Source: Sulfurimonas aquatica
GTDB taxonomy: Bacteria; Campylobacterota; Campylobacteria; Campylobacterales; Sulfurimonadaceae
NCBI RefSeq assembly: GCF_017357825.1
Contig: NZ_CP046072.1
Coordinates: 2,699,159 to 2,763,158, forward strand
Length of the DNA stretch: 64,000 bases
Direction of reading: 5' to 3'
The position numbers were made by a program, and so were the translations under genes. Under the pieces are notes generated by a model, which was not told the DNA's origin, made no database searches, and saw only the letters and a list, made by a program, of their open reading frames with translations. The number at the start of each line of letters is the position of its first letter. Positions within the stretch are counted from its first letter, which is position 1. Below are positions 50,866 through 59,928 of the stretch, piece by piece.

Positions 50866-51624
50866 ATGAACTATTTTGCAAAAAGAATAATTCCTTGTCT
50901 TGATGTTAAAGATGGACGAGTTGTAAAAGGTGTAAACTTTGTAGGCTTAAAAGATGCAGGAGATCCTGTTGAAGTTGCACGCCGATATAATGAAGAGGGT
51001 GCAGATGAACTTACATTTTTAGACATAACAGCATCTTCTGATAATCGTGACACTATAGTAGATATAGTAGCTCAAGTAGCTCGAGAGATTTTCATCCCCT
51101 TAACTGTAGGTGGTGGAATACGTAAGTTAGATGATATATACAAACTTTTAAATGTAGGCTGCGATAAGGTAAGTGTAAACTCAGCTGCCATTAAACGCCC
51201 AGAACTTATAGATGAAGGTGCTAAGCGTTTTGGTTCTCAATGCATAGTGACTGCCATAGATGTTAAAAGAACAGGTGACAAGTACCATGTCTTTTTAAAT
51301 GGTGGCCGCGTTGATACAGGCCTTGATGCTGTAGAGTGGGCAAAAGAGGTAGTAGGGCGCGGTAGTGGAGAGATACTTCTTACTTCGATGGATGCAGATG
51401 GAACAAAGGCTGGATTTGAGCTAAACATCACTGAGCAAATATCTCGCGCAGTAAACGTGCCAGTAATAGCAAGTGGTGGAGCCGGTACGATGGAGCATAT
51501 AAAAGATGCATTTACTCACGGTGCTGATGCTGCACTTGCTGCTAGTATCTTTCACTATAAAGAGATAGATATAATGGATCTCAAACGCTACTTACATAAA
51601 GAAAACATACCCGTTAGATTATAA
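50866..51624 (+). CDS. hisF: Imidazole glycerol phosphate synthase cyclase subunit
   Basis: Uses ammonia from HisH to make imidazole glycerol phosphate and AICAR. The (beta/alpha)8 barrel opens with [16 protein letters not shown], with catalytic aspartates in LDVKDGR and TSMDADGTK. It has 252 residues. HisH is not adjacent, so the histidine genes are dispersed. A weak 6-bp hairpin follows the gene. Confidence 0.96.
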   Translation: MNYFAKRIIPCLDVKDGRVVKGVNFVGLKDAGDPVEVARRYNEEGADELTFLDITASSDNRDTIVDIVAQVAREIFIPLTVGGGIRKLDDIYKLLNVGCDKVSVNSAAIKRPELIDEGAKRFGSQCIVTAIDVKRTGDKYHVFLNGGRVDTGLDAVEWAKEVVGRGSGEILLTSMDADGTKAGFELNITEQISRAVNVPVIASGGAGTMEHIKDAFTHGADAALAASIFHYKEIDIMDLKRYLHKENIPVRL

Positions 51625-51702
51625 ACTCTAAAGAAGTGATTTAGTTCTTGTAGAAATAGAACTCTTCTTAGAAACAATGAAATAAATTTAAGGAATAATA
51701 AA

Positions 51703-52245
51703 ATGATCATATGTGCTGGAAATAGCGAAAACTTTAGTTTTGCACAACCGATGGGTGTAGGACTTGTTGAGACTGCCATGAACCTAACTCGTCTTTGTCT
51801 TTTTGATAAACCAGAATTTTTACTCTTTGTTGGAACTGCTGGAAGTTATGGAGATGCAAAACTCTTCGACATAATAGAATCTAAAACAGCTTCAAACATA
51901 GAGTTAGCATTTCTTTCTAATGATGCGTATACACCTTTAGACAATGTTGTCACAACAAACATAACTAACGAAAAAGATATAGTAGTTAACTCTTCTAACT
52001 ATATATCTACAAACGCAGAACTAACTAAAAACTTTTTAAAGTTTGGAGTAGGGATAGAAAATATGGAATTTTTTGCCATATTGAAAATTGCTCAAGAGTT
52101 TGGAATACCTGCTGGTGGTGTTTTTTGTATAACAAACTATACTGATGAAAATGCCCATGAAGATTTTATAAAAAATCATGAAAAAGCAAAAGAGCTTTTA
52201 GAAGCTCACGTTATAAAAAGAATCAAAGAGCTAACGTCAGTATGA
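51703..52245 (+). CDS. Nucleoside phosphorylase/MTAN-like protein, shortened
   Basis: Member of the purine phosphorylase / methylthioadenosine nucleosidase fold. GTAGSYG is the phosphate or ribose loop and ENMEFFAILKIA holds the conserved Glu-Met-Glu ribose-binding triad (E-x-M-E reads ENME). At 180 residues it is about 50 shorter than MTAN, and the N-terminal part of the fold is brief. It could be a special nucleosidase or a partial member. It overlaps rlmN by 4 bases. Confidence 0.68.
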   Translation: MIICAGNSENFSFAQPMGVGLVETAMNLTRLCLFDKPEFLLFVGTAGSYGDAKLFDIIESKTASNIELAFLSNDAYTPLDNVVTTNITNEKDIVVNSSNYISTNAELTKNFLKFGVGIENMEFFAILKIAQEFGIPAGGVFCITNYTDENAHEDFIKNHEKAKELLEAHVIKRIKELTSV

Positions 52246-53336
52246 GTGAGCTAAAACCATCGCTAATGGATTACACTCAAAAAGAGTTAACAGAGTTAAT
52301 CAAACCATCCTTTCGTGTAAAACAGATATATGGATGGTTATACCATAACTATGCAAGTTCATATGAAGATATGAAAAATATTCCAAAGGCACTTAAAGAA
52401 GAGTTGTCTCAAAAATATCTAGTTAACCCTTTAACTATTAAACATAAAGAGAAATCTAGTGATGGAACAATAAAGTATCTTCTAGAGCTTCAAGATGGTA
52501 AAACAATGGAAGCTGTTTGGCTAAAAATGAAAGATGAACTTATAGATGAGTCTGGAAATGTCTACCAAGAAGCTAAGTATACCATCTGTGTTTCAACGCA
52601 AGTTGGATGTAAAGTAGGGTGCACATTTTGCTTAACGGCAAAGGGTGGTTTTACTAGAGACCTTAGTGCTGGTGAGATAGTAGCCCAAGTTGTTACACTC
52701 AAAAAAGATAACGAACACAAACATAACCGTAAACTCAACATTGTTTATATGGGTATGGGTGAACCTCTTGATAACCTAGCAAACCTCGCAAAAGCTATTC
52801 AGATATTTAAAGAGGAAGAGGGGTTAGCCATAGGTGGTAAACGCCAAACAGTCTCTACAAGTGGTCTTAGTACAAAAATAGATAAGCTAGGGGAAATGGA
52901 CCTAGGTGTTCATATAGCTATATCTCTTCATGCTGTTGATGATGAGCTTAGAAGTGAGCTTATACCTATGAATAAGGCACATAACATCAACTCCATTATA
53001 GAAGCTGTTAAACGCTTTCCAATTGACACACGAAAGCGCGTTATGTTTGAGTACCTAGTTATAAAAGATAAAAATGATGACTTAGGCTCTGCAAAAAAGT
53101 TAGTAAAACTACTAACAGATATAAAAGCAAAAGTAAACCTTATCTTTTTTAACCCTTATCCAGGAACAGAGTATAAGCGACCAAGCAGATCAGATATGGT
53201 TGCCTTTCAAGAGTACTTAATTAAACATGGACTTCTGTGTACTATACGTGACTCTAAAGGGATAGATATAAGTGCGGCTTGTGGTCAACTCAAAGAGAAG
53301 ACTGAACAAGATGAGCTTGAAAGAGAAACTCTATAA
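52242..53336 (+). CDS. rlmN: 23S rRNA/tRNA adenine-C2 methyltransferase RlmN
   Basis: Radical-SAM enzyme methylating A2503 of 23S rRNA and A37 of some tRNAs. The iron-sulfur cluster motif CxxxCxxC is in VGCKVGCTFC. The conserved GMGEPLDN and AACGQL, with the second methyl-carrying cysteine, are present. The 364-residue length is normal. Starts overlap on both sides (ATGA with the upstream gene, TAATG with the next small ORF). Confidence 0.95.
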   Translation: MSELKPSLMDYTQKELTELIKPSFRVKQIYGWLYHNYASSYEDMKNIPKALKEELSQKYLVNPLTIKHKEKSSDGTIKYLLELQDGKTMEAVWLKMKDELIDESGNVYQEAKYTICVSTQVGCKVGCTFCLTAKGGFTRDLSAGEIVAQVVTLKKDNEHKHNRKLNIVYMGMGEPLDNLANLAKAIQIFKEEEGLAIGGKRQTVSTSGLSTKIDKLGEMDLGVHIAISLHAVDDELRSELIPMNKAHNINSIIEAVKRFPIDTRKRVMFEYLVIKDKNDDLGSAKKLVKLLTDIKAKVNLIFFNPYPGTEYKRPSRSDMVAFQEYLIKHGLLCTIRDSKGIDISAACGQLKEKTEQDELERETL

Positions 53337-53437
53337 TGAATTATGTAGATATTGGTCAGATAATTTTTCTTCTTATAGTATTCGCTATTGGTATCACTGG
53401 TTTTGTCCGAGCGGTAAATAGCGATGATAAAAAATAG
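53336..53437 (+). CDS. Candidate 33-residue single-helix membrane protein
   Basis: An ATG sharing one base with the rlmN stop (TAATG) opens a 33-codon frame. It encodes a hydrophobic helix (IGQIIFLLIVFAIGITGFV) flanked by an acidic start and a charged end (NSDDKK). Coupling with rlmN and the single-span design favour a real small protein, but there is no family evidence. Confidence 0.5.
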   Translation: MNYVDIGQIIFLLIVFAIGITGFVRAVNSDDKK

Positions 53438-53500
53438 CTATGTAATCCTTATACAACCAAAAATATGCTAAACTTTAATTATAAAATTAAGGAGTAAATT

Positions 53501-53740
53501 ATGGCTGAAAAAACAGATGCAGATAGAATAAAAGAGATATATAAACTATGTAAAGGTCACTTTGGTGATGTTAGGTTCGTAGGACTAAAGTACCATAGCC
53601 AAATAGGTTGGGTAGCAAAAGCTCAATTTAATAGCGATGAAGTGGGTAATCTAACTTCTGATGGTAAAACAAGTAGTGATGCTCTGAGAGCTTTAAGAAA
53701 TCGTATTAAGAAGATAATCAAGAGATATAACGGCGTTTAA
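53501..53740 (+). CDS. Small basic protein of unknown function
   Basis: A 79-residue soluble protein with a helical start (ADRIKEIYKLCKGH), a central beta region (GWVAKAQFN) and a basic helix at the end (ALRNRIKKIIKRY). The basic end could bind nucleic acid, but this is only inference. A GGAG ribosome site precedes ATG. No family is recognised. Confidence 0.65.
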   Translation: MAEKTDADRIKEIYKLCKGHFGDVRFVGLKYHSQIGWVAKAQFNSDEVGNLTSDGKTSSDALRALRNRIKKIIKRYNGV

Positions 53741-54123
53741 AGAGAGTAAGGCGACCAACACACCAGGGAGGTCGTCTATGAGTGTAATAATACCAAAGTA
53801 TTCTTATAGAAAACTAACAGAATATTTTTAAAATAAAACAAATCATTTGTGCTAAAAACCCCTTTAAAAAAATATTATCCTATCCCTCAAATTTCAAAAT
53901 TTTCTTAAAAGTGTGTAGTATTCACACATTGTTCTAAAGCGTGAATGAAATAGGCTTTTAACATAAAAAAATATAGAAATTTCTAGAATTATTAAGAAAA
54001 AATTTATATAAATATAAACTGAAATAAAATAAAATAATCTTTGAAAGCCCTATAATAGGGGTTATAAAGAAATTATTAGAGTATATAAATTATTTATATA
54101 CATTATAAGTGAAAAACTTAAAG
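53741..54123. other. 380-base AT-rich gap; short hairpin with a Shine-Dalgarno-like loop
   Basis: The first part holds CGACC/GGTCG arms around a loop with CAGGGAGG, followed by an ATG (53778) opening only 17 codons. The rest is AT-rich with no frame I would support. A DnaA-box-like TTATTCACA occurs at 54124-54132 over the end of the next gene. Confidence 0.4.
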
Positions 54124-55038
54124 TTATTCACACTCAAGATGATTAAAACAAACATCTTCGAAATTTACATTGCTTTTTATATTATAAACTTTATCATAAA
54201 GCTCAAACTCTAATTCACAAGCATGTAGTAATAATCTAGTAGCGCCACTCTTTCTTACTCTATCAGCTGGCGTTAACTCTCTATCAAGAAATTTAACCAT
54301 ATCCTCATTACTCTGTCCATATATAGGATCACCAACTATTGGATGTTTCACGTGAAACAAATGAACGCGTATTTGATGCTGTCTGCCTGTATGAGGTGAA
54401 CACTCAATAAGAGTCATATCTTTATCTTTAAAATACTTTAGAGGCTTAAAAGAGGTTTTAGACGCTTTTCCGCTCTCATGAACTTTAACAACCATACGAA
54501 CAACAGCACTCTCATCTTGAGCTCTCAAAAGTGGAGCCTCAACTATAGCCTCCTCCTTAAATTCTCCGTGAACCAAGGCAAGATATTTTTTTTTCATATC
54601 TCTCTCTTGAAACATCATCTTAATCTCGCGTTCACTACTTTTATTTGTAGAGCAAAGAACAAGTCCGCTTGTCTCTTGATCGATTCGATGTCCGATATTT
54701 GCATCCATGCCAAACTGATTTTTTAACTCATCTATTAGGGAGTAGGGCGTAGCTTTCGTTTGAGGATGCACTAAAACGCCACTTGGCTTATCAAAGACTA
54801 CAAACTGCTCTTCAACATAAGTAGGAATAAGTCCTTTAGTAATGGGTTCAAAGTAGATAAACTCTATCTCACCTTCAATCTCTCCAGCAGTTTTTAGCAT
54901 CTTCTCACCATTAACAAGTATGCGTCCCTTAGATATATAGCGCTGTGCTTCTCTTTGAGGATAGTTAAATTCATTCATCAAATAAAACAGTGCTTTTTGT
55001 TTCTCTTTAACAAAGTACTTCTTCTTTACAAATGGCAT
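54124..55038 (-). CDS. RluA-family 23S/tRNA pseudouridine synthase
   Basis: A 304-residue protein. An S4-like RNA-binding start (QREAQRYISKGRILVNG) precedes the RluA catalytic domain. The catalytic aspartate is in HRIDQETSGLVL. The later HTGRQHQIRVHL motif and IVGDPIYG are also family hallmarks. The target uridine is not predictable. The codons for LFHVKHP contain an exact parS site (54344-54359), so this gene doubles as a chromosome-segregation element. Confidence 0.9.
   Translation of the reverse strand: MPFVKKKYFVKEKQKALFYLMNEFNYPQREAQRYISKGRILVNGEKMLKTAGEIEGEIEFIYFEPITKGLIPTYVEEQFVVFDKPSGVLVHPQTKATPYSLIDELKNQFGMDANIGHRIDQETSGLVLCSTNKSSEREIKMMFQERDMKKKYLALVHGEFKEEAIVEAPLLRAQDESAVVRMVVKVHESGKASKTSFKPLKYFKDKDMTLIECSPHTGRQHQIRVHLFHVKHPIVGDPIYGQSNEDMVKFLDRELTPADRVRKSGATRLLLHACELEFELYDKVYNIKSNVNFEDVCFNHLECE
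54344..54359. other. Second parS site, inside the pseudouridine synthase gene
   Basis: Exact TGTTTCACGTGAAACA, 3.6 kb from the first copy. On the coding strand it spells out part of the conserved IRVHLFHVKHPIVG segment, so protein and DNA functions overlap. Confidence 0.92.
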
Positions 55039-55097
55039 ACTTAATTCCTCTATTATGATACTTATAGTAAAATGCCACTATTGATATACGAGCCATA

Positions 55098-55220
55098 ATG
55101 AGCAAAGCCCATTATAACTGCATGGACTCAAAGTCCCTACAATCCCCTAAAGCTACAAAAACTAATGTTTTTGAGATAGGTCGTAATGTCACATATTTAA
55201 TAAGTCGAATTTTAGCATAA
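55098..55220 (+). CDS. Candidate 40-residue small protein upstream of purB
   Basis: ATG at 55098 opens MSKAHYNCMDSKSL to SRILA, 40 residues, ending 31 bases before purB. It is hydrophilic, then has a mildly hydrophobic C-terminus (VTYLISRILA). The start codon lies in the left arm of a hairpin (ATAATG at 55095-55100 with CATTAT at 55110-55115). A second hairpin (GGACT-CAA-AGTCC) follows. The Shine-Dalgarno is poor (ACGAG). It could be a small protein, a leader peptide for purB, or chance. Confidence 0.4.
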   Translation: MSKAHYNCMDSKSLQSPKATKTNVFEIGRNVTYLISRILA

Positions 55221-55251
55221 ATTTATAAGAGACAAACCTGAAGGAATAGAA

Positions 55252-56580
55252 ATGGTAGAGAGATATTCAAGACCAGAGATGGCAGAAAAATGGACACAAC
55301 ATGCAAGATATGCAGCATGGCTAGAAGTTGAAAAAGCAGCTGTAAAAGCTTGGGCTAAACTTGGAAAGATTCCTCAAGAAGACGCAGATAAAATTGTAAA
55401 AAACGCAACATTCTCAGTAGAGAGAATCGAAGAGATAGAAGCTGTAACTAAACATGACTTAATAGCGTTTAATACAAGTGTTAGTGAATCTCTTGGAGAA
55501 GAGTCTAGATGGTTTCACTATGGTATGACATCTTCAGATGCAGTAGATACTGGAGTAGCTCTTCAGATGAAAGCTTCTTTAGAGATTATTATCGCTGACG
55601 TAAAAATGCTTATGGCATCTATCAAAACAAGAGCAGAGGAACACAAGCTTACATTAATGGTTGGTCGTTCACACGGTATTCATGGTGAGCCAATTACATT
55701 TGGTTTAACTCTAGCTGTTTGGTATGATGAAATGGCTCGTCACTTGCTAAACCTAGAGCAGACTATGGATGTTATATCTGTAGGTCAGATCTCTGGTGCA
55801 ATGGGTAACTTTGCTCACGCTCCATTAGAACTTGAAGAGTATGCAATGGCTGAGCTTGGTCTAAAACCTGAACCTTGTTCAAACCAAGTTGTTCACCGAG
55901 ATAGATATGCAAGACTTGCAACGGCGTTAGCATCTATGGCTTCTTCTATAGAGAAGTTTGCTGTACAAGTAAGACACCTACAACGTACAGAAGTATATGA
56001 GGCTGAGGAGTTCTTTGCAAAAGGACAAAAGGGAAGCTCTGCTATGCCTCACAAACGTAACCCTATCCTAACAGAAAACATAACTGGACTTGCTCGTATG
56101 ATTCGCTCTTATGCTATGCCTGCTATGGAGAACGTTGCGTTATGGCATGAGCGTGACATCTCTCACTCATCTACTGAGCGTTTTTGGTTACCAGATGCAT
56201 TTATCACAACTAACTTTATGCTTCACCGTATGAACAGCGTTATATCTAAACTAACTGTTTATCCAGAGAACATGATGAAAAACTTAAACCTAACAGGTGG
56301 ACTAGTTTTCTCTCAGCGTGTTTTACTTGAACTTCCACTTCAAGGCGTATCTCGTGAAGATGCATATAAAATAGTTCAAAGAAATGCAATGAAAGTTTGG
56401 GAAGAGATTCAACAAGGAAAGCCTACTACAAATGAAGCTGGTGAATCACTATACCTTAACCACTTATTAGCAGATGAAGAGTTAAGAAACTCACTTAGCG
56501 AAGAGCAAATTCGTGAGTGTTTTAACTATGATTATTACACTAAGAATGTTGACAACATTTTCAAACGCGTTTTTAAATAA
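55252..56580 (+). CDS. purB: Adenylosuccinate lyase
   Basis: Works twice in purine synthesis, on SAICAR and on adenylosuccinate. The fumarase-superfamily signature GSSAMPHKRNP and the early TSSDAVDTG are clear. The 442-residue length is typical. A CTGAAGGAATAG ribosome site precedes ATG. The terminator at 56588 ends the gene. Confidence 0.96.
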   Translation: MVERYSRPEMAEKWTQHARYAAWLEVEKAAVKAWAKLGKIPQEDADKIVKNATFSVERIEEIEAVTKHDLIAFNTSVSESLGEESRWFHYGMTSSDAVDTGVALQMKASLEIIIADVKMLMASIKTRAEEHKLTLMVGRSHGIHGEPITFGLTLAVWYDEMARHLLNLEQTMDVISVGQISGAMGNFAHAPLELEEYAMAELGLKPEPCSNQVVHRDRYARLATALASMASSIEKFAVQVRHLQRTEVYEAEEFFAKGQKGSSAMPHKRNPILTENITGLARMIRSYAMPAMENVALWHERDISHSSTERFWLPDAFITTNFMLHRMNSVISKLTVYPENMMKNLNLTGGLVFSQRVLLELPLQGVSREDAYKIVQRNAMKVWEEIQQGKPTTNEAGESLYLNHLLADEELRNSLSEEQIRECFNYDYYTKNVDNIFKRVFK

Positions 56581-56587
56581 CAGCCTC

Positions 56588-56611
56588 TAGCATAGCCATT
56601 TGGTTATGCTA
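56588..56611 (+). terminator. Terminator of purB
   Basis: TAGCATAGCC pairs with GGTTATGCTA (10 bp, one G-T) around ATTT, beginning 8 bases after the stop, followed by AATTATTA. Confidence 0.6.
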
Positions 56612-56726
56612 ATTATTAGTTAAAATAATGCTAATATTTGGGTGTTACATTTACACTTAATTTTAAAAAAACTATCTCTAATTTAAACTCCAATTAACTA
56701 TACTTAGATAAAATCCAACTAACTTA

Positions 56727-56775
56727 AAATATTTTTTCGAGAAGAATTTTTTAAATTTTTATCCAAAAAATATTT
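56727..56775. promoter_or_regulatory. AT-rich 11-bp inverted repeat in the nrdA upstream region
   Basis: AAATATTTTTT (56727-56737) and AAAAAATATTT (56765-56775) are perfect complements spaced by 27 bases. The right arm abuts a TATAAC at 56777-56782, which may be the nrdA -10. It could be an operator or a structured leader. No NrdR box (ACACWATATAGTGT type) was found. Confidence 0.4.
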
Positions 56776-56798
56776 ACTATAACTTCAGGAAAGCACTT

Positions 56799-59165
56799 AT
56801 GATTACTATTATAAAACGTAACGGTAGAACAGAACCTCTAGACATCACTAAAATACAAAAATATACGTCAGCGGCAGTTAAAGGTTTAAGCAATGTATCA
56901 CAGAGTGAACTAGAAGTTGACGCTCAAATTCACTTTCGAGATGGCATAACGTCAAAAGAGATTCAAGAGACGCTTATAAAAACGGCGGTTGATAAGATTG
57001 ACATAGACGCTCCTAACTGGACTTTTGTAGCATCGCGTTTATTTCTTTTTAATATGTATCATCAAGTTAATGGTTTCACAGGCTACTGTAGTTTAGAGAA
57101 GTACTTTGAAAAAGGTGAAAAAGAGGGTCGTATACTTCTTGGACTAAAAGAGATGTATAACCTTGAAGAGCTTGAAAAACATTTAGTTCCTGAACGCGAC
57201 TTACAGTTTAACTATCTTGGTATAAAAACACTTTATGACAGATACCTTATTAAAGACTCTAAAGGTTGTCCAATAGAGCTTCCTCAACATATGTTTATGG
57301 GTATAGCAATGTTCTTGGCACAACGCGAAGAAAAAAGAGAAGAGTGGGCTATCAAGTTCTATAACATGATAAGTACGTTTGAAGTTATGCTTGCAACTCC
57401 AACTCTTTCAAATGCTAGAACTCCTAGACATCAACTAAGCTCTTGTTATATTGGTTCTATGCCCGATAACATTGAAGGGATTTTTGACGCTTATCAAGAG
57501 ATGGCTATGCTTTCTAAATTTGGTGGTGGTATTGGTTGGGATTGGACTGGTATACGTTCAATGGGTTCTTTTATCGATGGACATAAAAACGCAGCGGGCG
57601 GAACGGTTCCATTTCTAAAAATAACAAATGACATTGCAATTGCTGTTGATCAACTAGGAACTAGAAAAGGTGCCATCGCTGTTTATATGGAACCATGGCA
57701 CATAGATATTAATGACTTTTTAGATCTTAAGAAAAACTCTGGAGAAGAGCGTCGTCGTGCACATGACCTTTTCCCTTCTATGTGGCTAAACGATATCTTT
57801 ATGCAAAGGGTTCAAGAGGATGCTATCTGGACTCTATTTGACCCATATGACACAAGAGAGTTAACTACGCTTTATGGTGAAGCATTTAACAAACGCTACA
57901 AAGAACTTGAGAGTGATGAGAGCATCATAAAAGAAAAAGTAAAAGCAAAAGATCTTTGGAAAAAGATTCTTACGTCTTACTTTGAAACTGGTTCTCCATT
58001 TCTCTGTTTTAAAGATAACGCAAATCGTGCTAACCCAAATGATCACTTTGGAATTATCCGTAGTTCAAACCTTTGTACAGAGATTTTTCAAAACACAGAA
58101 CCTAACCACTACAAGATAAAGTTTGTATTTGAAAATGGTGATAGCGTTAGTTATGAAGAAGATGAGATAGTAAAAGTTGATAGCGGCATAGAAAAACCAG
58201 CCAAAAAAGTAACGGCACTCGATTCACTTGGTGGACTTCCTATATTTGTTGTTGAAAAAGAAAAAGTGGATGGTGCAACTGCTGTATGTAATCTAGCATC
58301 TATAAATCTATCTCGTATAAATACAAAAGAGCAAATCGAGAGAATCGTTCCAACTGCCGTAAGATGTTTGGATAATGTTATAGATTTGAACTTCTATCCT
58401 GTAGAGAAAGTAAAACGTACAAATATGAAAACGCGTTCTATTGGTCTTGGCGTTATGGGTGAAGCACAGATGTTAGCTGAACAAGGTATCATGTGGGGAA
58501 GCCAAGAGCACTTTGATAAGATAGATGAAGTTATGGAGTCAGTTTGTTATAGTACTATCTCAGCCTCATCAGATTTAGCGTTAGAAAAAGGAAAGTATCC
58601 AGAGTTTGATGGAAGTAAGTGGAGTAGAGGCATCTTTCCTCAAGACCATGCAAATGCGGAAGTTATAAACCTTGTTGACCGTGGTGGACTTTTTGCTTCA
58701 ACATATGAGTGGGAAGAACTTCGAACTAAGGTAAAAACTCAAGGTATGAGAAATGGTTACCTAATGGCTGTAGCACCAACTAGTTCTATCTCTATACTAA
58801 CGGGAACTACACAAGCAATCGAGCCTGTCTTTAAACGCAAGTGGAGTGAAGAGAATCTATCTGGTCTTATACCTGTAGTGGTACCAAATCTTTCACCAGA
58901 GACTTGGAGTTACTATACGCCGGCTTATGATCTCAATCAAACAGTTCTAATCCGTGCTGCAGCAATTCGTCAAAAATGGATAGACCAAGGGCAATCTTTA
59001 AACATCTTTATCACTCTTGATAAAGCAAGTGGAAAATACCTTAATGAGATTTATATGTTAGCATGGAAGTTAGGACTAAAATCTACTTACTATCTACGTT
59101 CACAATCTCCAGAAATGGCAAGCGATGTAGAAGATAGAAGTATGGAATGTGTTGGCTGCCAATAG
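56799..59165 (+). CDS. nrdA: Class I ribonucleoside-diphosphate reductase, alpha subunit
   Basis: Reduces ribonucleotides to deoxyribonucleotides. An N-terminal ATP-cone (IIKRNGRTEPLDITKIQKY) is the allosteric activity site. The catalytic core has SSCYIGSMPDN, AVCNLASINLS and APTSSISILTGTTQ. The chain ends CVGCQ, the cysteine pair that takes electrons from thioredoxin or glutaredoxin. It has 788 residues. NrdB is not next to it. It starts a long operon that ends with a thioredoxin gene, which might be its reductant. Confidence 0.95.
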   Translation: MITIIKRNGRTEPLDITKIQKYTSAAVKGLSNVSQSELEVDAQIHFRDGITSKEIQETLIKTAVDKIDIDAPNWTFVASRLFLFNMYHQVNGFTGYCSLEKYFEKGEKEGRILLGLKEMYNLEELEKHLVPERDLQFNYLGIKTLYDRYLIKDSKGCPIELPQHMFMGIAMFLAQREEKREEWAIKFYNMISTFEVMLATPTLSNARTPRHQLSSCYIGSMPDNIEGIFDAYQEMAMLSKFGGGIGWDWTGIRSMGSFIDGHKNAAGGTVPFLKITNDIAIAVDQLGTRKGAIAVYMEPWHIDINDFLDLKKNSGEERRRAHDLFPSMWLNDIFMQRVQEDAIWTLFDPYDTRELTTLYGEAFNKRYKELESDESIIKEKVKAKDLWKKILTSYFETGSPFLCFKDNANRANPNDHFGIIRSSNLCTEIFQNTEPNHYKIKFVFENGDSVSYEEDEIVKVDSGIEKPAKKVTALDSLGGLPIFVVEKEKVDGATAVCNLASINLSRINTKEQIERIVPTAVRCLDNVIDLNFYPVEKVKRTNMKTRSIGLGVMGEAQMLAEQGIMWGSQEHFDKIDEVMESVCYSTISASSDLALEKGKYPEFDGSKWSRGIFPQDHANAEVINLVDRGGLFASTYEWEELRTKVKTQGMRNGYLMAVAPTSSISILTGTTQAIEPVFKRKWSEENLSGLIPVVVPNLSPETWSYYTPAYDLNQTVLIRAAAIRQKWIDQGQSLNIFITLDKASGKYLNEIYMLAWKLGLKSTYYLRSQSPEMASDVEDRSMECVGCQ

Positions 59166-59531
59166 ATGAAACCACTGAGTAAAAATGAAATACCCTCCTT
59201 TTTAGAAAGATTTGGAAATTTTAAAGATGCGGAGTTTCGCTCTTTAGAAGTTCTCTCCGCTTCACAAATAAAACTTACCTTTGCCCTTCAAGATAAAGCC
59301 CGTGCATTTGACTGGATTACTTTAGAGTTAGAGTTTTCTAGCATAGAAGATGCAAGACTTCTCGACAATAATAAACTTTCATTTGTTGATATGGGTGATG
59401 GATGCTCTTTGATTCATGATGATGAAAAGTTTGCGTTTGGTATTGGAGAATGCTATAATATATCTATTATCAAAAACTCAACATGCTATCTGGTTAGTAA
59501 CAACCTAAAGTATCAAGAGGGATTATTTTAA
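59166..59531 (+). CDS. Protein of unknown function, nrdA-linked
   Basis: A 121-residue soluble protein of mixed alpha/beta type with acidic strands (WITLELEFSS, LSFVDMGDGCSLI). It starts on the base following the nrdA stop, so it is tightly linked. There are three cysteines but no CxxC motif, and no family is recognised. Ten bases separate it from fliW. Confidence 0.7.
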   Translation: MKPLSKNEIPSFLERFGNFKDAEFRSLEVLSASQIKLTFALQDKARAFDWITLELEFSSIEDARLLDNNKLSFVDMGDGCSLIHDDEKFAFGIGECYNISIIKNSTCYLVSNNLKYQEGLF

Positions 59532-59541
59532 AGGAAGAAAA

Positions 59542-59928
59542 ATGAGCTACGACGTACGTGGAGAGATTCTAGGTTTTGAAGATACACAAAAGGTAAATAT
59601 AACTGAGGTTGATACACTTATATCAACTATGACAGATGTAAATAATGAAAATATTACATTCACTATTGTAAACCCTTATTCACTCAGAGAGTATTCATTT
59701 GATGTACCATCAGATATAAAAGTTTTACTAGAGATAAATGAGAAGTCAAATGTTAGTGTTTATAATATCTTAGTTCTTCAAAAACCACTTGAAAAATCTA
59801 CTATTAACTTCCTAGCACCCATAGTTGTAAATAATGACAACAACAAACTAGCACAAGTAATACTTGACTCTAAAAAGAATCCTGACTTTGGAATGGCCGA
59901 GACGATAGAGTCGTTTAGGAAAAAGTAA
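59542..59928 (+). CDS. fliW: Flagellar assembly factor FliW
   Basis: Binds and inhibits CsrA and interacts with flagellin, coupling flagellin export to its translation. The motifs ITFTIVNPYSLREYSFDVP and TINFLAPIVVNN match FliW. The 128-residue length is normal. Unusually, it lies behind nrdA and ahead of a signalling cluster. The csrA gene is not in the window; the short flagellin gene (26336-27166) is a plausible client. Confidence 0.9.
   Translation: MSYDVRGEILGFEDTQKVNITEVDTLISTMTDVNNENITFTIVNPYSLREYSFDVPSDIKVLLEINEKSNVSVYNILVLQKPLEKSTINFLAPIVVNNDNNKLAQVILDSKKNPDFGMAETIESFRKK

Noticed and set aside
55039..55251. Purine riboswitch upstream of purB
   Set aside because: Two small hairpins are present, but the conserved three-way junction sequences were not found.
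56640..56660. NrdR box upstream of nrdA
   Set aside because: GTGT-N7-ACAC has the opposite orientation and wrong spacing compared with NrdR boxes.
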